In this document: positions 1 to 9,061 of the stretch, one piece after another
How the letters are laid out: each line of letters begins with the position of its first letter
Position numbering within the stretch: the stretch's first letter is position 1
Assembly: GCA_017554235.1 (NCBI GenBank)
Contig: JAFZIV010000013.1
Location: forward strand, 1-36,226
From: Selenomonadaceae bacterium
GTDB lineage: Bacteria; Bacillota; Negativicutes; Selenomonadales; Selenomonadaceae
Direction: 5' to 3'
DNA: 36,226 nucleotides
The notes under the pieces: model-generated
What the model was told of the DNA's origin: nothing
The model's input: the letters and a program-made list of their open reading frames with translations, nothing else
Databases searched by the model: none
Made by a program: the position numbers and the translations under genes

Positions 1-87
1 AAATTGAATATTGGTAATTCTGACGTTACCACGTTGTCTTGGCAAATGCCTTGCAATTTTTTCGTATTGTTCTTGTGTGATTTTCAT
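1..87 (-). CDS. IS5-family-like transposase, N-terminal fragment (runs off the left edge)
   Basis: The reverse strand from the ATG at 87-85 reads 29 codons without a stop to the edge of the window. The peptide starts MKITQEQYEKIARHLPRQRG. Its ITxxQYExIxxxLPxQRGN pattern is what IS5-group DDE transposases carry in the N-terminal helical region before the catalytic domain. No catalytic residue is inside the window, so activity cannot be judged. The product would cut and join IS ends. The call rests on family resemblance only. Confidence 0.6.
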   Translation of the reverse strand, partial: MKITQEQYEKIARHLPRQRGNVRITNIQF

Positions 88-139
88 AATTATATCTTAC
101 TGCTTAACCCTATCTATTGCAATAGTGTGAACACGCTCT
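1..139 (-). mobile_element. One end of an IS5-like insertion sequence
   Basis: Upstream of the transposase start is a short non-coding stretch with the - strand sequence gagcgtgttcacactattg (about 120-138). It looks like a terminal inverted repeat. It is flanked by TTA/TA, which suits the short target duplications of this family. The other end is outside the window, so the boundary is an inference. Confidence 0.35.
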
Positions 140-216
140 AAAAATTCTTTCCAAAGTTGGAATTTACCAACGGTTTTTAATTTTATCAGCAGTTTTTTTG
201 AAGGTCAAATTTTTTA

Positions 217-244
217 TTGAATTTTGCGGAAGGGCTGATATAAT
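217..244 (+). promoter_or_regulatory. Sigma-A-type promoter of the adaptor gene
   Basis: TTGAAT (217-222), a 16-bp spacer and a perfect TATAAT (239-244) lie about 47 bp before the ATG at 291. The tatA promoter at 20307-20334 has the same layout and the same two hexamers. The rest of 140-290 shows no gene. Confidence 0.65.
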
Positions 245-290
245 TTACAGAAAATAATTTTGGTATCAAAAGGGAAAAAAATAAGAGATA

Positions 291-1436
291 ATGAAATTTA
301 AAATTTTAATTATACTTTGTTTGATAATCGGCGGAGTTGTCGGTTATCAATATTACAACAATAAAATTGAAGAAGAAACCGTTAAGACTTACGAAACAGA
401 AAAAATTATCCGTATGGATTTGACGAAAACCGTTTCTGCAACCGGCACTGTCCAACCGCGTGACAGCGTTGAAGTCAGCAGTAAAATAACTGCGCGTGTT
501 AAAGAAATTCCCGTTAAGGAAAATGACAGAGTTGTTGCCGGACAAGTTGTAGCAATTTTGGAAGGCAAAGACTACGAAGCTAAACGCGACCAAGCCCAAT
601 TCACTTTAACTAATGCGTCACAAAAATTGGCGCGTACCAAACATCTTTACGAAATTGGCGCGAAATCTTTGGAAGAGTATCAAGACGCCCAATACGATTA
701 CGATAAAGCCAAATCCGCGCTTGAAGTTGCTGAATCTGATTTAAACGAAATGGTTATAACCGCGCCGATGGACGGCGTTGTAGTCGGCGAACCATTGACG
801 CCCGGAAGTATGGCTGTACAAGGTTCAAGTAACCCTACTGTAATTTTGCGCATTGCAGATTTAAGCGAAAAGCTCGTCAAGGCTAAAGTTGATGAAACAG
901 ATATTGGTAGCGTCAAAGTCGGTGAACGCGCAACTTTTACCGTCGACGCTTACCCCGATGAAGAATTTTCCGCGCAGGTTATAAAAATTTCGCAGACTGA
1001 CACAAATAATTCATGGAACGTCAACAGCAATTCGACTAGCACTTCAAGTAATTCAAGCAACTCCGTTATTTATTACTACGTAACTTTCCACGCGCCCGAT
1101 CCTAAAAATCTTTTACTACCGGCGATGACTGCGCGGCTTGACATTGTAGTTGGTCAAGTCAAAAATGCGTTGTGCGTGCCGATTACCGCAATTAAGACTG
1201 ACGAAAAAGGTTCTTACGTCGAAAAAGTTACTAAGGACGAAACGGGCAGACAGTCAGCTGAAAAAGTTTACATTACAATCGGCTTGTACGGTGAAGATTA
1301 TGTAGAAGTTGTCAAGGGAAATTTGAAGGCAGGCGACGAAATTTCCACGACTTACGAAGCGTCACAATCAAAAATTCCTTCCGGCGGTATGGGCGGCGGA
1401 CGACGCGGCGGTATGGGCGGTCATCCTCCCTTTTAA
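291..1436 (+). CDS. Efflux periplasmic adaptor (MacA/HlyD-like membrane fusion protein)
   Basis: A 381-aa protein with an N-terminal membrane anchor (residues about 4-20). It then shows the membrane-fusion order: a first half of the lipoyl/barrel-sandwich fold (PVKENDRVVAGQVVAILEG, about 75-95), a coiled-coil hairpin (about 97-150), and the second half with APMDGVV (about 158-165). A beta-barrel part and a membrane-proximal domain follow. Such adaptors link an inner-membrane pump to an outer-membrane channel. A Ser/Asn-rich insert (about 243-256) and a Gly-rich tail (GGMGGGRRGGMGG) are unusual low-complexity parts. The gene is followed 22 bp later by a diguanylate cyclase. No MacB-type ATPase/permease or TolC gene is in view, so its pump partner is unknown. 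Confidence 0.82.
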   Translation: MKFKILIILCLIIGGVVGYQYYNNKIEEETVKTYETEKIIRMDLTKTVSATGTVQPRDSVEVSSKITARVKEIPVKENDRVVAGQVVAILEGKDYEAKRDQAQFTLTNASQKLARTKHLYEIGAKSLEEYQDAQYDYDKAKSALEVAESDLNEMVITAPMDGVVVGEPLTPGSMAVQGSSNPTVILRIADLSEKLVKAKVDETDIGSVKVGERATFTVDAYPDEEFSAQVIKISQTDTNNSWNVNSNSTSTSSNSSNSVIYYYVTFHAPDPKNLLLPAMTARLDIVVGQVKNALCVPITAIKTDEKGSYVEKVTKDETGRQSAEKVYITIGLYGEDYVEVVKGNLKAGDEISTTYEASQSKIPSGGMGGGRRGGMGGHPPF

Positions 1437-1458
1437 AAAAAATTGAAGGCTAATCATC

Positions 1459-3291
1459 ATGAAAAAAAATTTTTTAGGCGATAAAACTTTTGCAAAACAA
1501 ATTTTAATCGTCATTGCAATGGCGTTTTTAATTGCAATTTCTGTTTCCTGTGTGATTTTAAACAATGTCATTCAGAGTCACGACGAAGAATTAGCTCTTG
1601 TAATTGCTGCGGACGTTTACGACGCAATTAACAACGAACTGATTAAGCCGGTTATGGTTTCGCGAGCAATGGCAGAAGATTTTTTCTTGAAACAAACTTT
1701 GTCGTCGGAAGAGGGAATTTCTGAAGACCAAAGGACAGAACTTATAACCAATTATCTAAATAAAATTAAAGATAATTTTCAATACAGCGCGGCATTTGTG
1801 GTTTCTGAAGAGTCTAAGAATTATTACACCTGCAAAGGCATGCTTAAAAAAATGAGTCCGAAAAATAAGCATGATGTTTGGTATACTAATTTTCTTGCAA
1901 AAAATACCTCCTATGAATTTCATCCCGACACAGACGAAGCAAATAATTACAACTTGACGCTTTTCACAAATATGCGTATGGAGGACGATGACGGAAATTT
2001 AATTGGCGTTTGCGGCGTTGGACTGAAAATGTCTTCGCTCCAAATGACTTTAAATGCCAACGAAAATGCTTACGGAATCAGAATAAGTTTGGTTGATAAA
2101 GACGGGCTTGTACAGATTGATACAAATTCGGAGGATATTTCAAAGTTGAGTCTTTCCGATGTTTTGACGCATACCACAAACGAATTTGTTTTGAAAAGAT
2201 TCGGCAACGGCTACGTCATTACAAAATTTATTCCCGATTTAAAATTTTATCTTGTCATTCAAAGTAACGGGCAAAATAAAAAAAGCGTCTATGCCGACCT
2301 GATTTTGTATATGGCGGTGAGTTTTTTTGTAGCGTTGGTAGTGTTGTTATCTTTCATACAGTTTAGTTTGCAACGTGGACGCAAAAATATTGAAGAATCT
2401 GCGACGAAACACGGGCTTATAAGTCATGCGGGGTTGTATGTTTCAATGCATTTGATTGACTTGAAAAATAATTTTATTTACGAACTTAGCAGAGATCCCG
2501 AACTGAATTTAAAATTGCCGAGCGATGGCGGAGAAGCTAAGGAAAGACTTTTGCGGACTATCAAAAAAATTACCTCTCAAGAAAGTTTGCCGTTTATGTT
2601 GGATTTTTTAAATTTTGACACGCTTGCAAAAAGAATTTCCCAAAAGAACGCTATATACTGTGAATTTTTGAGCGAAGGTTACGGTTGGCTTAAGGCGTAT
2701 TTCATGCTGGTTGACAGCGAATCCAACGGCGATATTCATCAAGTTGTGTTTTCTATCGAACAGATTGACGAGGAAAAAAATCGTGAACAACATTTGATAC
2801 AACTTTCAGAGACGGATGCAATGACGGGTTTACGTAATCGCGGGAGCGGCGAAAAAACTATTACTGAATTGATGACGAAGGGCAAGGAAGGAATGTTTTG
2901 TCTGCTTGACGCGGATAAATTTAAATCTGTCAATGATAACTTCGGGCATGATGTCGGCGACAAAGTTATTAAAGCCATTGCGGATTGTTTGAAAATTACT
3001 TTCCGAACAACTGATATTGTTATGAGGTTGGGCGGCGATGAATTTGCGGCGTATGCGTTAAATGTCACGGACGCAGAACGCGCTAAAATTATTATAGACA
3101 GGCTCTTTAACGAAATTGACAAAATTAACATTCCCGAACTTGGAGACAGAAAAATTAATATCAGTTTAGGCGCGGCGTTTTTCATCTTTACTGAAGGTTG
3201 CACTTTCACTGACATTTATAAACGCGCAGATTTAGCCGTTTATCAGAGTAAAAAAATTTCTGGAAACTCTTTCACAATTCATAAAACGTGA
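1459..3291 (+). CDS. Membrane sensor diguanylate cyclase (Cache-like + GGDEF)
   Basis: A 610-aa protein predicted to make c-di-GMP from two GTP. TM1 (about 9-32) and TM2 (about 277-300) enclose an extracytoplasmic sensor that looks like a double Cache domain. A PAS-like stretch follows (about 315-435), then a GGDEF domain. The domain opens at SETDAMTGLRNR, and the signature GGDEF is intact at about 525-529. An RxxD inhibitory site (RTTD, about 516-519) lies five residues before it, so product feedback is likely. No EAL or HD-GYP domain is present. It follows the adaptor gene by 22 bp and is probably co-transcribed with it. The ligand is not predictable from sequence. Confidence 0.87.
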   Translation: MKKNFLGDKTFAKQILIVIAMAFLIAISVSCVILNNVIQSHDEELALVIAADVYDAINNELIKPVMVSRAMAEDFFLKQTLSSEEGISEDQRTELITNYLNKIKDNFQYSAAFVVSEESKNYYTCKGMLKKMSPKNKHDVWYTNFLAKNTSYEFHPDTDEANNYNLTLFTNMRMEDDDGNLIGVCGVGLKMSSLQMTLNANENAYGIRISLVDKDGLVQIDTNSEDISKLSLSDVLTHTTNEFVLKRFGNGYVITKFIPDLKFYLVIQSNGQNKKSVYADLILYMAVSFFVALVVLLSFIQFSLQRGRKNIEESATKHGLISHAGLYVSMHLIDLKNNFIYELSRDPELNLKLPSDGGEAKERLLRTIKKITSQESLPFMLDFLNFDTLAKRISQKNAIYCEFLSEGYGWLKAYFMLVDSESNGDIHQVVFSIEQIDEEKNREQHLIQLSETDAMTGLRNRGSGEKTITELMTKGKEGMFCLLDADKFKSVNDNFGHDVGDKVIKAIADCLKITFRTTDIVMRLGGDEFAAYALNVTDAERAKIIIDRLFNEIDKINIPELGDRKINISLGAAFFIFTEGCTFTDIYKRADLAVYQSKKISGNSFTIHKT

Positions 3292-3297
3292 TATAAT
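3271..3297 (+). promoter_or_regulatory. Possible promoter of the carbonic anhydrase gene
   Basis: A perfect TATAAT (3292-3297) overlaps the stop region of the cyclase gene. A TTCACA (3271-3276) lies 15 bp upstream, which is slightly short. It stands 33 bp before the ATG at 3330, after a good AAAGGAAG ribosome-binding site. Confidence 0.4.
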
Positions 3298-3329
3298 AGA
3301 CACAATTTTTAAAGAAAGGAAGTTTTTTA

Positions 3330-3884
3330 ATGAGTGGAAAAAATATCATTACTGCGCAAGAAGCTCTTGCAAAGTTGAAGGAAGGCAACGAAAAATTTTT
3401 GAAGGCGAAAACTCCCATTGCGGACGTTTCGCCGCAGATTCGCGAAAAGACTGCTACTGAAGGTCAGTTCCCTTACGCGGTCGTCATTTCTTGTTCAGAT
3501 TCGCGCGTTATCCCCGAAGATATTTTTTCGGCGGGCATTGGTGAATTGTTTGACATTCGCGTTGCGGGTTATGTCGTAAACAAAACTGAATTGGGTAGCG
3601 TTGAATACGCGGTAGATCATCTCGGAACTAATCTTGTTGTTGTACTCGGTCATACGCAGTGCGGCGCGGTCGGTACGGCACTTGAACACCATGAAGTTGG
3701 CGGCGCATTGAAAGTTATTATTGACGAAATTGAAAAAGCTATCGGCGATGAAAAAGATTATGACGAAGCCGTTAAACTTAACGTCATTAACAGTTGTAAC
3801 GTCATTAAGGCGGATAATATCAAAGCTACAGTTATCGGAGCAATTTATCATATCGACGATGGACGAGTTGAATTTTTAGATTAA
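3330..3884 (+). CDS. Beta-carbonic anhydrase
   Basis: A 184-aa cytoplasmic zinc enzyme that interconverts CO2 and bicarbonate. The beta-class signatures are intact: CSDSR gives Cys55, Asp57 and Arg59, and GHTQCGA gives His108 and Cys111. Zinc ligands Cys/His/Cys and the Asp-Arg dyad are therefore all present. Length is at the short end for the class, as in many Firmicute members. A strong ribosome-binding site (AAGAAAGGAAG) precedes the ATG. An unknown gene starts 7 bp after the stop and is probably translated from the same mRNA. Confidence 0.93.
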   Translation: MSGKNIITAQEALAKLKEGNEKFLKAKTPIADVSPQIREKTATEGQFPYAVVISCSDSRVIPEDIFSAGIGELFDIRVAGYVVNKTELGSVEYAVDHLGTNLVVVLGHTQCGAVGTALEHHEVGGALKVIIDEIEKAIGDEKDYDEAVKLNVINSCNVIKADNIKATVIGAIYHIDDGRVEFLD

Positions 3885-3890
3885 CAGATT

Positions 3891-4565
3891 ATGCAGACAG
3901 AAATTAAAAATACTCTTGCCGCTGAATTTGAGGCGGCTAATTTTTTTGACAAAATTCCCGCGCAGATTGACGGCTACGCGCTGAAAAAAATTCTTACAGA
4001 CAACGGCGATAAGTTTGACTATTTCACTTACGAAAATATTTCCGCGCACAGAAGTTTGACTGCGTATTTTCACGGAGAAACGAAAGAATATAAAGTTCGC
4101 GTAAAGTTAGGGCTTACGGAATTTTGCTTGACGAATTTTTTCACGAGCAAATTTGAACAATTCACGAAAATTTTAACGTCTGAACTTGAAAGCACGATAA
4201 AAAATTTTTCCGCGCAGGTTGACGCCGATTCAGATATTTTAATTGCGGATAAAAAATTTTCGACGTGGAATTACGGAAAAAATCTTCCGCAAAATCTTGA
4301 AGGCTTTGAACTTTTCATCAAACCTAAATTTCCCGTCCGCATTACTAACGGTTCATACATCATCATAAATTACAGCAACTTTGAAAATAATTTGGACTTC
4401 AATATTTTTTACAACGTCTACAGCGATAATTTTTCCGGCGAATCGCAAATAGGCGGCGTTCACCATCCCAGTTACATTTTTGACGCGATAAATTTAACGG
4501 AGCTTGAAAATATTTTGTCTGAAAATCTTTCCGCCGAACTGCGCAGAATAAAAAATATTTCTTAA
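3891..4565 (+). CDS. Unknown 224-aa protein
   Basis: I do not recognise this protein. It begins [20 protein letters not shown] and has no signal peptide, membrane segment or cysteine-rich motif, so it is probably cytoplasmic. It is rich in Phe, Asn and Asp and alternates short helical and strand-like stretches. The start is 7 bp after the carbonic anhydrase stop, which suggests one operon with coupled translation. Base composition and codon use look like the neighbours. No function is proposed. Confidence 0.7.
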   Translation: MQTEIKNTLAAEFEAANFFDKIPAQIDGYALKKILTDNGDKFDYFTYENISAHRSLTAYFHGETKEYKVRVKLGLTEFCLTNFFTSKFEQFTKILTSELESTIKNFSAQVDADSDILIADKKFSTWNYGKNLPQNLEGFELFIKPKFPVRITNGSYIIINYSNFENNLDFNIFYNVYSDNFSGESQIGGVHHPSYIFDAINLTELENILSENLSAELRRIKNIS

Positions 4566-4644
4566 TGTAAAAAATCTCTGCAGGAACTTTCAGAAAAAAA
4601 AAGAAATATTTTTTATAAATAAATTGACAGGGGTGGCGGTTCAG

Positions 4645-6447
4645 TTGGAAAAAGTCAAATCTATGAAAAGGCAGTTCCTGATGATGATGATAGGTTCTTC
4701 CTTAGTGACAATGTTATTTATTAGCGGCGTGTTCCTGAATAACATGATTAATAACTCAAAAGAGGAAGTTGCAGAAATTCGCTCCACTCTTATGGAGGAG
4801 GTCGAAGATCAGCTTAGAGAACAAACTCAAACGGCAATTAGCTTGATTGATACGATTTACAAACGTCAACAGGCAGGACAGCTGACGGAAGAACAAGCTA
4901 AAAAAGAAGCTGCCGATTTGGTAAGGGGATTGCGTTACGAAGGTGAAGGCGGATATTTTTGGATTGACACTTACGAAGGTGTCAACGTCGTATTGCTCGG
5001 TCGTACCGAAACGGAAGGCAAATCGCGTATAAATCTCATTACGCCTGACGGAAGACCATTTATCAAAGAAATGATTGAAAATGGTCGTAAACCTGACGGC
5101 GGCTTTACCGATTTAATGTTTGCGAAACCTAATCAAACAGAGCCTTTGCCGAAAAGAAATTACACGAAGGCGTTTGAGCCTTATCAATGGGTCGTCGGCA
5201 CGGGTGTTTGGATTGACTACATTGACGAGCAAGTTGCTGAAGCAAAATTGCGGGCAGATGAAAATCTTCGATCCAGTATGTTCCACATGATTATTGTTGT
5301 CGTAGTACTTGAAGTTGTTATAACTTTTATTGCAATGGCACTTTCCGAAAGACTTATTGCACCGATTAAACGTATCACGAACGTTTTAGGCGTTTTGAGT
5401 ACAGGAGACTTTCGCATTAACAAAGGTGAAGAAGAAGAGCAAAATAAATATATTACACGAACTGATGAATTAGGTGTAATGGCGCGAGCCGTTGTGACGT
5501 TGCGCGGAAATATAAATCAGATGATGCAACAGGTTATTAATTCTGCCGCACAAGTCGCCGCCGCCAGTCAACAGTTGACGGCAAGTGCGGATCAATCTAC
5601 GATAGCGATTAATCAAGTTGCAGATTCGATTGTTACAGTTGCAACTGCTTGTAGCGAACAATTTACGGAAGTTGAAAGCGCGGGACGACAAGCCGATACC
5701 CTTAAAGAAAATATGGATTCGGTAAGCCAGACTTTGAAAGTTTCGACCAAAAAAATTCAAGATACTGCACAAGCGGCAGAAGAAGGCGGACACAGCGTAG
5801 AAAATGCCGTTGACCAAATGAAAAAGATTGAGACTTCGGTTAGCGCGTCGGCTGACGTAATTGCGCAACTTGGTGAAGAATCTGACAAGATTGGTAAAAT
5901 TGTTGACGCCATTTCAGAAATTGCCGAACAAACTAACTTGCTTGCATTAAACGCGGCGATTGAAGCTGCCCGCGCAGGTGAACACGGAAAAGGCTTTGCG
6001 GTTGTCGCTGATGAAGTTAGAAAACTTGCCGAACAATCGCAGGGGTCGGCGCGTGAAATTTCTGAATTGATAGGTTCTATTCAAGCTAAATCGCAAGACG
6101 CAGTACAATCCATGAAAACCGGCGTTACAAATGTGCGTAACGGTGCAGAGGCAGTTAATGGCGCGGGTAAAACTTTTGGCGAGATTATTCAAATGGTTAC
6201 TGACGTTGAGCAAGGTTCGCGGCATATGGGTAAAATTGTTGCGCAACTGGTTGACAGCACGAATGTTATTACGAAGTCCGTTGAAAATATTGACGTAAAG
6301 AGCCGTCAAGTTGCTAAAGAATCTGAAACGGTTTCCGCCGCAAGTGAGGAACAATCCGCTACAATGCATGAAATTGCTGATGCAAGCCGTTCACTTGCCG
6401 AGATGGCGCAGAATCTTCAAAACGTCACGAGTAATTTTAAAATTTAA
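4645..6447 (+). CDS. Methyl-accepting chemotaxis protein with a single Cache sensor
   Basis: A 600-aa chemoreceptor if the TTG at 4645 is used. AGGGGTGG at 4629-4636 is a good ribosome-binding site 8 nt before it; in-frame TTG 4624 and GTG 4633 are alternatives. The order is TM1 (about 11-33), a periplasmic single-Cache (sCache_2-like) domain with [10 protein letters not shown] and [16 protein letters not shown]2 (about 208-232), HAMP, and a long signalling coiled coil. The conserved tip [18 protein letters not shown] (about 427-445) binds CheA/CheW. Such Cache domains often bind small carboxylates, but the ligand here is not known. There is no C-terminal CheR-tether pentapeptide. The gene stands alone and is followed by a palindromic repeat. 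Confidence 0.92.
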   Translation: MEKVKSMKRQFLMMMIGSSLVTMLFISGVFLNNMINNSKEEVAEIRSTLMEEVEDQLREQTQTAISLIDTIYKRQQAGQLTEEQAKKEAADLVRGLRYEGEGGYFWIDTYEGVNVVLLGRTETEGKSRINLITPDGRPFIKEMIENGRKPDGGFTDLMFAKPNQTEPLPKRNYTKAFEPYQWVVGTGVWIDYIDEQVAEAKLRADENLRSSMFHMIIVVVVLEVVITFIAMALSERLIAPIKRITNVLGVLSTGDFRINKGEEEEQNKYITRTDELGVMARAVVTLRGNINQMMQQVINSAAQVAAASQQLTASADQSTIAINQVADSIVTVATACSEQFTEVESAGRQADTLKENMDSVSQTLKVSTKKIQDTAQAAEEGGHSVENAVDQMKKIETSVSASADVIAQLGEESDKIGKIVDAISEIAEQTNLLALNAAIEAARAGEHGKGFAVVADEVRKLAEQSQGSAREISELIGSIQAKSQDAVQSMKTGVTNVRNGAEAVNGAGKTFGEIIQMVTDVEQGSRHMGKIVAQLVDSTNVITKSVENIDVKSRQVAKESETVSAASEEQSATMHEIADASRSLAEMAQNLQNVTSNFKI

Positions 6448-6517
6448 AGTGATCAGTGATCAGTAATCAGTGATCAGTGAAAAAATCTGACCACTGATCA
6501 CTGACTACTAATCACTT
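6448..6517 (+). repeat. Palindromic intergenic repeat, copy 1 (AGTGATC family)
   Basis: The left arm (6448-6479) is built of tandem agtgatc/agtaatc units. The right arm (6491-6516) is close to its reverse complement, leaving a 10-12 nt loop. It starts directly after the chemoreceptor stop codon. A second copy lies at 13093-13172. As RNA it would form a stem of more than 20 bp with a few mismatches and could act as a terminator or mRNA 3' protector. Confidence 0.8.
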
Positions 6518-6535
6518 AACAACGGAGAATTTATT

Positions 6536-7375
6536 ATGGACGTAATTGCATTGGTAGGACCCAGCGGGACAGGTAAAAGTCACCGTGCATTACAAGTAGC
6601 TCATGAACAAAACGCCGACGCAATTATTGACGACGGAATTTTAATCAAAGACGGACATATTATCGCGGGCGAATCGGCTAAAACTGAAAAAAGTAAAATT
6701 ATGGCGGTACGTCGCGCAATTTTCGTATTGCCCGGTCACGCGGAGGAAGTTCGCGAAGCCATTCAAAGGATACAGCCGCATAGAATTTTGATTATCGGCA
6801 CTTCCGAAAATATGGTTCACAAAATCGCCCAGACGCTTAAGTTGCCGTCAATCCAGCTGATAATTCGCATTGAGGATATTGCGTCGCGTGCGGAAATTGA
6901 CTTGGCGCGTTTTCATCGCCTTAAAGAAGGCAAACATATTATTCCAGTGCCGACGATTGAACTTAAGCCGCATTTTTCAGGTTATCTTATTGATCCGTTG
7001 CAATCAATTTTCAAGCGGTCGCGTGTCAGACGTCGCAAGCTTGGCGAAAAATCTATAGTTCGTCCCGTTTTCAGTTACTACGGAAAATTGATTATTGATG
7101 ACAGAGTTATTCGCGCGGTTGTTGAAAGAGTTGTCAAAACCTGTGAATTTATTGAAAGTGTTAAAAATGTTAAGATTGACCGCAGATTTAAGGGCGAAGA
7201 GGACAGAGGTTTACAAATTACTTGCGAAGTTGTGTTGAGTTACGGCAATCACATTCCAACGCTTGTATCGCAGACGCAAAATAAAATTCGTGAGGCAGTC
7301 GAATATACAACGGGGATGATTGTCGATTCAATAAATATTATCGTTAAAGCTTTGTACGTGGATATTAAGTCTTAA
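6536..7375 (+). CDS. P-loop NTPase fused to an Asp23/Gls24-like domain
   Basis: A 279-aa cytoplasmic protein. A Walker A motif GPSGTGKS at residues 8-15 opens a nucleotide-binding half (to about 185). That half has a short basic segment (SRVRRRKLG, about 162-170) near its end. The C-terminal half (about 178-275) reads like an Asp23/Gls24 (DUF322) domain: YYGKLIIDDRVIRAVVERVV, then strands, then TQNKIREAVEYTTGMIVDSINI. Asp23-family proteins are linked to envelope stress in Firmicutes. I see no classical Walker B aspartate with certainty. CGGAGA 8-10 nt upstream supports the ATG. A terminator follows, so it is probably monocistronic, just before ftsE. Its substrate is unknown. Confidence 0.75.
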   Translation: MDVIALVGPSGTGKSHRALQVAHEQNADAIIDDGILIKDGHIIAGESAKTEKSKIMAVRRAIFVLPGHAEEVREAIQRIQPHRILIIGTSENMVHKIAQTLKLPSIQLIIRIEDIASRAEIDLARFHRLKEGKHIIPVPTIELKPHFSGYLIDPLQSIFKRSRVRRRKLGEKSIVRPVFSYYGKLIIDDRVIRAVVERVVKTCEFIESVKNVKIDRRFKGEEDRGLQITCEVVLSYGNHIPTLVSQTQNKIREAVEYTTGMIVDSINIIVKALYVDIKS

Positions 7376-7387
7376 CGAAAAAAATTT

Positions 7388-7415
7388 CCTCGTCATAATT
7401 CGACGGGGATTTTTT
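7388..7415 (+). terminator. Rho-independent terminator
   Basis: CCTCGTC and GACGGGG form a 7-bp stem with one G-U pair around a short loop, followed by ATTTTTT. It ends the P-loop/Asp23 transcript and separates it from ftsE. Confidence 0.8.
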
Positions 7416-7456
7416 AATTTGCAGAAAAATTTTTTAGAAAGGAAATTTAAATTGAT

Positions 7457-8140
7457 ATGATTCATTTGGAAAACGTCACGAAAATTTATGAACAAAATAA
7501 AGTAACTGCGCTTGACAATATCAGCCTTGACATTCTGCCGGGCGAATTTGTTTTTATTGTCGGCGCGTCAGGTAGCGGCAAATCTACGTTGATGAAACTT
7601 TTAATGCGTGAAGAGTTAGTGACTTCGGGCGATATCTTTGTTGACGGAAAAAACGTTGTCAAGCTTAAAAGAAGTGAAGTTCCTTACCTTCGACGTTCAC
7701 TCGGCGTAATTTTTCAAGATTATCGACTTTTGGAAGATAAAACTGTTTATGAAAATGTTGCCTTCGCCATGCAAGTTATTGAGGCTCCGCGCAGATTAAT
7801 GCAACGCACCGTAAACGCCGTGCTTGATATTGTAGGACTCGGCGATAAAAGAGAGCATTTTCCCGATCAACTTTCAGGCGGCGAACAGCAACGCGTAGCC
7901 ATTGCCCGCGCAATCGTAAACGATCCAAAAATTGTAATTGCTGATGAACCTACAGGAAATCTTGATCCTGTTACAAGTTGGGACATCATGGATATTTTCA
8001 AAAGAATTAATGCGACTGGTACAACAATCGTAATGGCAACTCACGATAAAAGCATTGTTGACCGTATGCGAAAAAGAGTTATCGCGCTCGTAGAAGGAAA
8101 AATTGTTCGTGATGAACTGCGCGGCACTTACGAAAGATAA
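7457..8140 (+). CDS. ftsE: Cell-division ABC ATPase FtsE
   Basis: A 227-aa ATPase, the usual FtsE length. Walker A is GASGSGKST (36-44), then the Q-loop [20 protein letters not shown] typical of FtsE. The signature is [15 protein letters not shown], Walker B is [13 protein letters not shown], and the switch histidine is in ATHDK. With the membrane protein FtsX it normally controls peptidoglycan hydrolases at the division site. AAAGGA about 13 nt before the ATG is the likely ribosome-binding site. The usual downstream ftsX is absent: a convergent TPR gene ends 10 bp later. A related LolD-type ATPase is less likely given the close FtsE wording. Confidence 0.88.
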   Translation: MIHLENVTKIYEQNKVTALDNISLDILPGEFVFIVGASGSGKSTLMKLLMREELVTSGDIFVDGKNVVKLKRSEVPYLRRSLGVIFQDYRLLEDKTVYENVAFAMQVIEAPRRLMQRTVNAVLDIVGLGDKREHFPDQLSGGEQQRVAIARAIVNDPKIVIADEPTGNLDPVTSWDIMDIFKRINATGTTIVMATHDKSIVDRMRKRVIALVEGKIVRDELRGTYER

Positions 8141-8150
8141 AATTTTTAAA

Positions 8151-8786
8151 TTATTCTTCGTAGCCGAGTTGACGCGCTTTTGTCAAATCTGCTTCTGATT
8201 TTGCATTTTCTCCAATTTCTTGATAACAAATTGCGCGATTAACATAAGCATGATAACGATTCGGATCTATTTGTATTGCTTTTGTAAAATAGGGTATAGC
8301 GTTTTGATAATCTTGCAAATAACGATACGCATTTCCGAGATTAAAATATGCATTGTAATAATTCGGATTTAAACTTATTGCCTTATTGTAATCTGCAATA
8401 GCATCGTCAAATTTTCCTAAATCAGAATAAATCATTCCACGATTACTATAAACATCTGCAAAATTTGGATTAAGTTCAATCGCTTTATCATAATCTGCAA
8501 AAGCTTGCGAATAATTTTGCAAAACCTGATAACACATTCCGCGATTATAATATACATTTGCAGAATCTGGATATGCGTTAATAGCTTCAGTATATTTTTT
8601 TATTGCGCCTTTATAATCGCCTTGAAAATAAAGGTCTAATCCTTCCTTAAATTTTTGCTCTGCAATCTCATAATTAGCCTCCGCGTAAACTTTCGACACG
8701 GACATAATATTTTCATCAAAATTTATATTCGAGAAATTAAAAACAGACAGTGCGGCGAGTGCAACTAAAAATTTTTTACCAAGCAT
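8151..8786 (-). CDS. Exported TPR-repeat protein, paralogue 1
   Basis: A 211-aa protein with an N-terminal export signal (MLGKKFLVALAALSVF, possible cleavage after VYA near residue 34-36). Five consecutive 34-aa tetratricopeptide repeats fill the rest, with the YxNRGxxYxxLxxYxxAIxDYxKAIxLNPN pattern. TPR solenoids hold protein partners, here probably in the periplasm. GGAGGT lies 6 nt before the ATG. Signal peptide and upstream 60 bp closely match the second TPR gene at 9159-10100, so the pair arose by duplication. The signal is odd: after the short hydrophobic core comes a long Asn/Asp-rich spacer before the VYA site. Confidence 0.85.
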   Translation of the reverse strand: MLGKKFLVALAALSVFNFSNINFDENIMSVSKVYAEANYEIAEQKFKEGLDLYFQGDYKGAIKKYTEAINAYPDSANVYYNRGMCYQVLQNYSQAFADYDKAIELNPNFADVYSNRGMIYSDLGKFDDAIADYNKAISLNPNYYNAYFNLGNAYRYLQDYQNAIPYFTKAIQIDPNRYHAYVNRAICYQEIGENAKSEADLTKARQLGYEE

Positions 8787-8893
8787 TGTTTAACCTCCAA
8801 ATAAAATTTTTATGTAAATTTCTACTTAAAAATAAATTTCCCTGCAAATACAAAAATCCCAACGACTAAGCCGAAGGGAGTTTTAAACAGTAA

Positions 8894-9061
8894 CCCCAAA
8901 CATTGACAAAAATATACCTAGTGTCTAAAATGTCCCTATCAGCGAGAACCAAGCTGAATAAAAAAGTTTTAATACCGGTGGCTCGCCGGGAATTCACGAC
9001 TGTGGAAGTGTTACAGCAAACGTTAGTAGGTAAGCCGAGAACGGACACGATGAAGCAGTAA
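8894..9061 (+). pseudogene. 3' remnant of an IS200/IS605-type tnpB
   Basis: From the in-frame stop at 8891-8893 an open frame runs to the TAA at 9059-9061. The last part reads VARREFTTVEVLQQTL and ends TDTMKQ. The REFTxVE...MKQ(E) ending is a hallmark of the C-terminus of many TnpB proteins. The zinc-finger and RuvC-like catalytic parts are missing, and no start or upstream frame can be joined. The stop is followed at once by two hairpins, as at intact element right ends. This is an old, internally deleted copy that cannot make active TnpB. Confidence 0.6.

Noticed and set aside
4624-4644. Longer chemoreceptor start at TTG 4624 or GTG 4633
   Set aside because: AGGGGTGG would then lie inside or at the start codon; TTG 4645 is placed correctly behind it.
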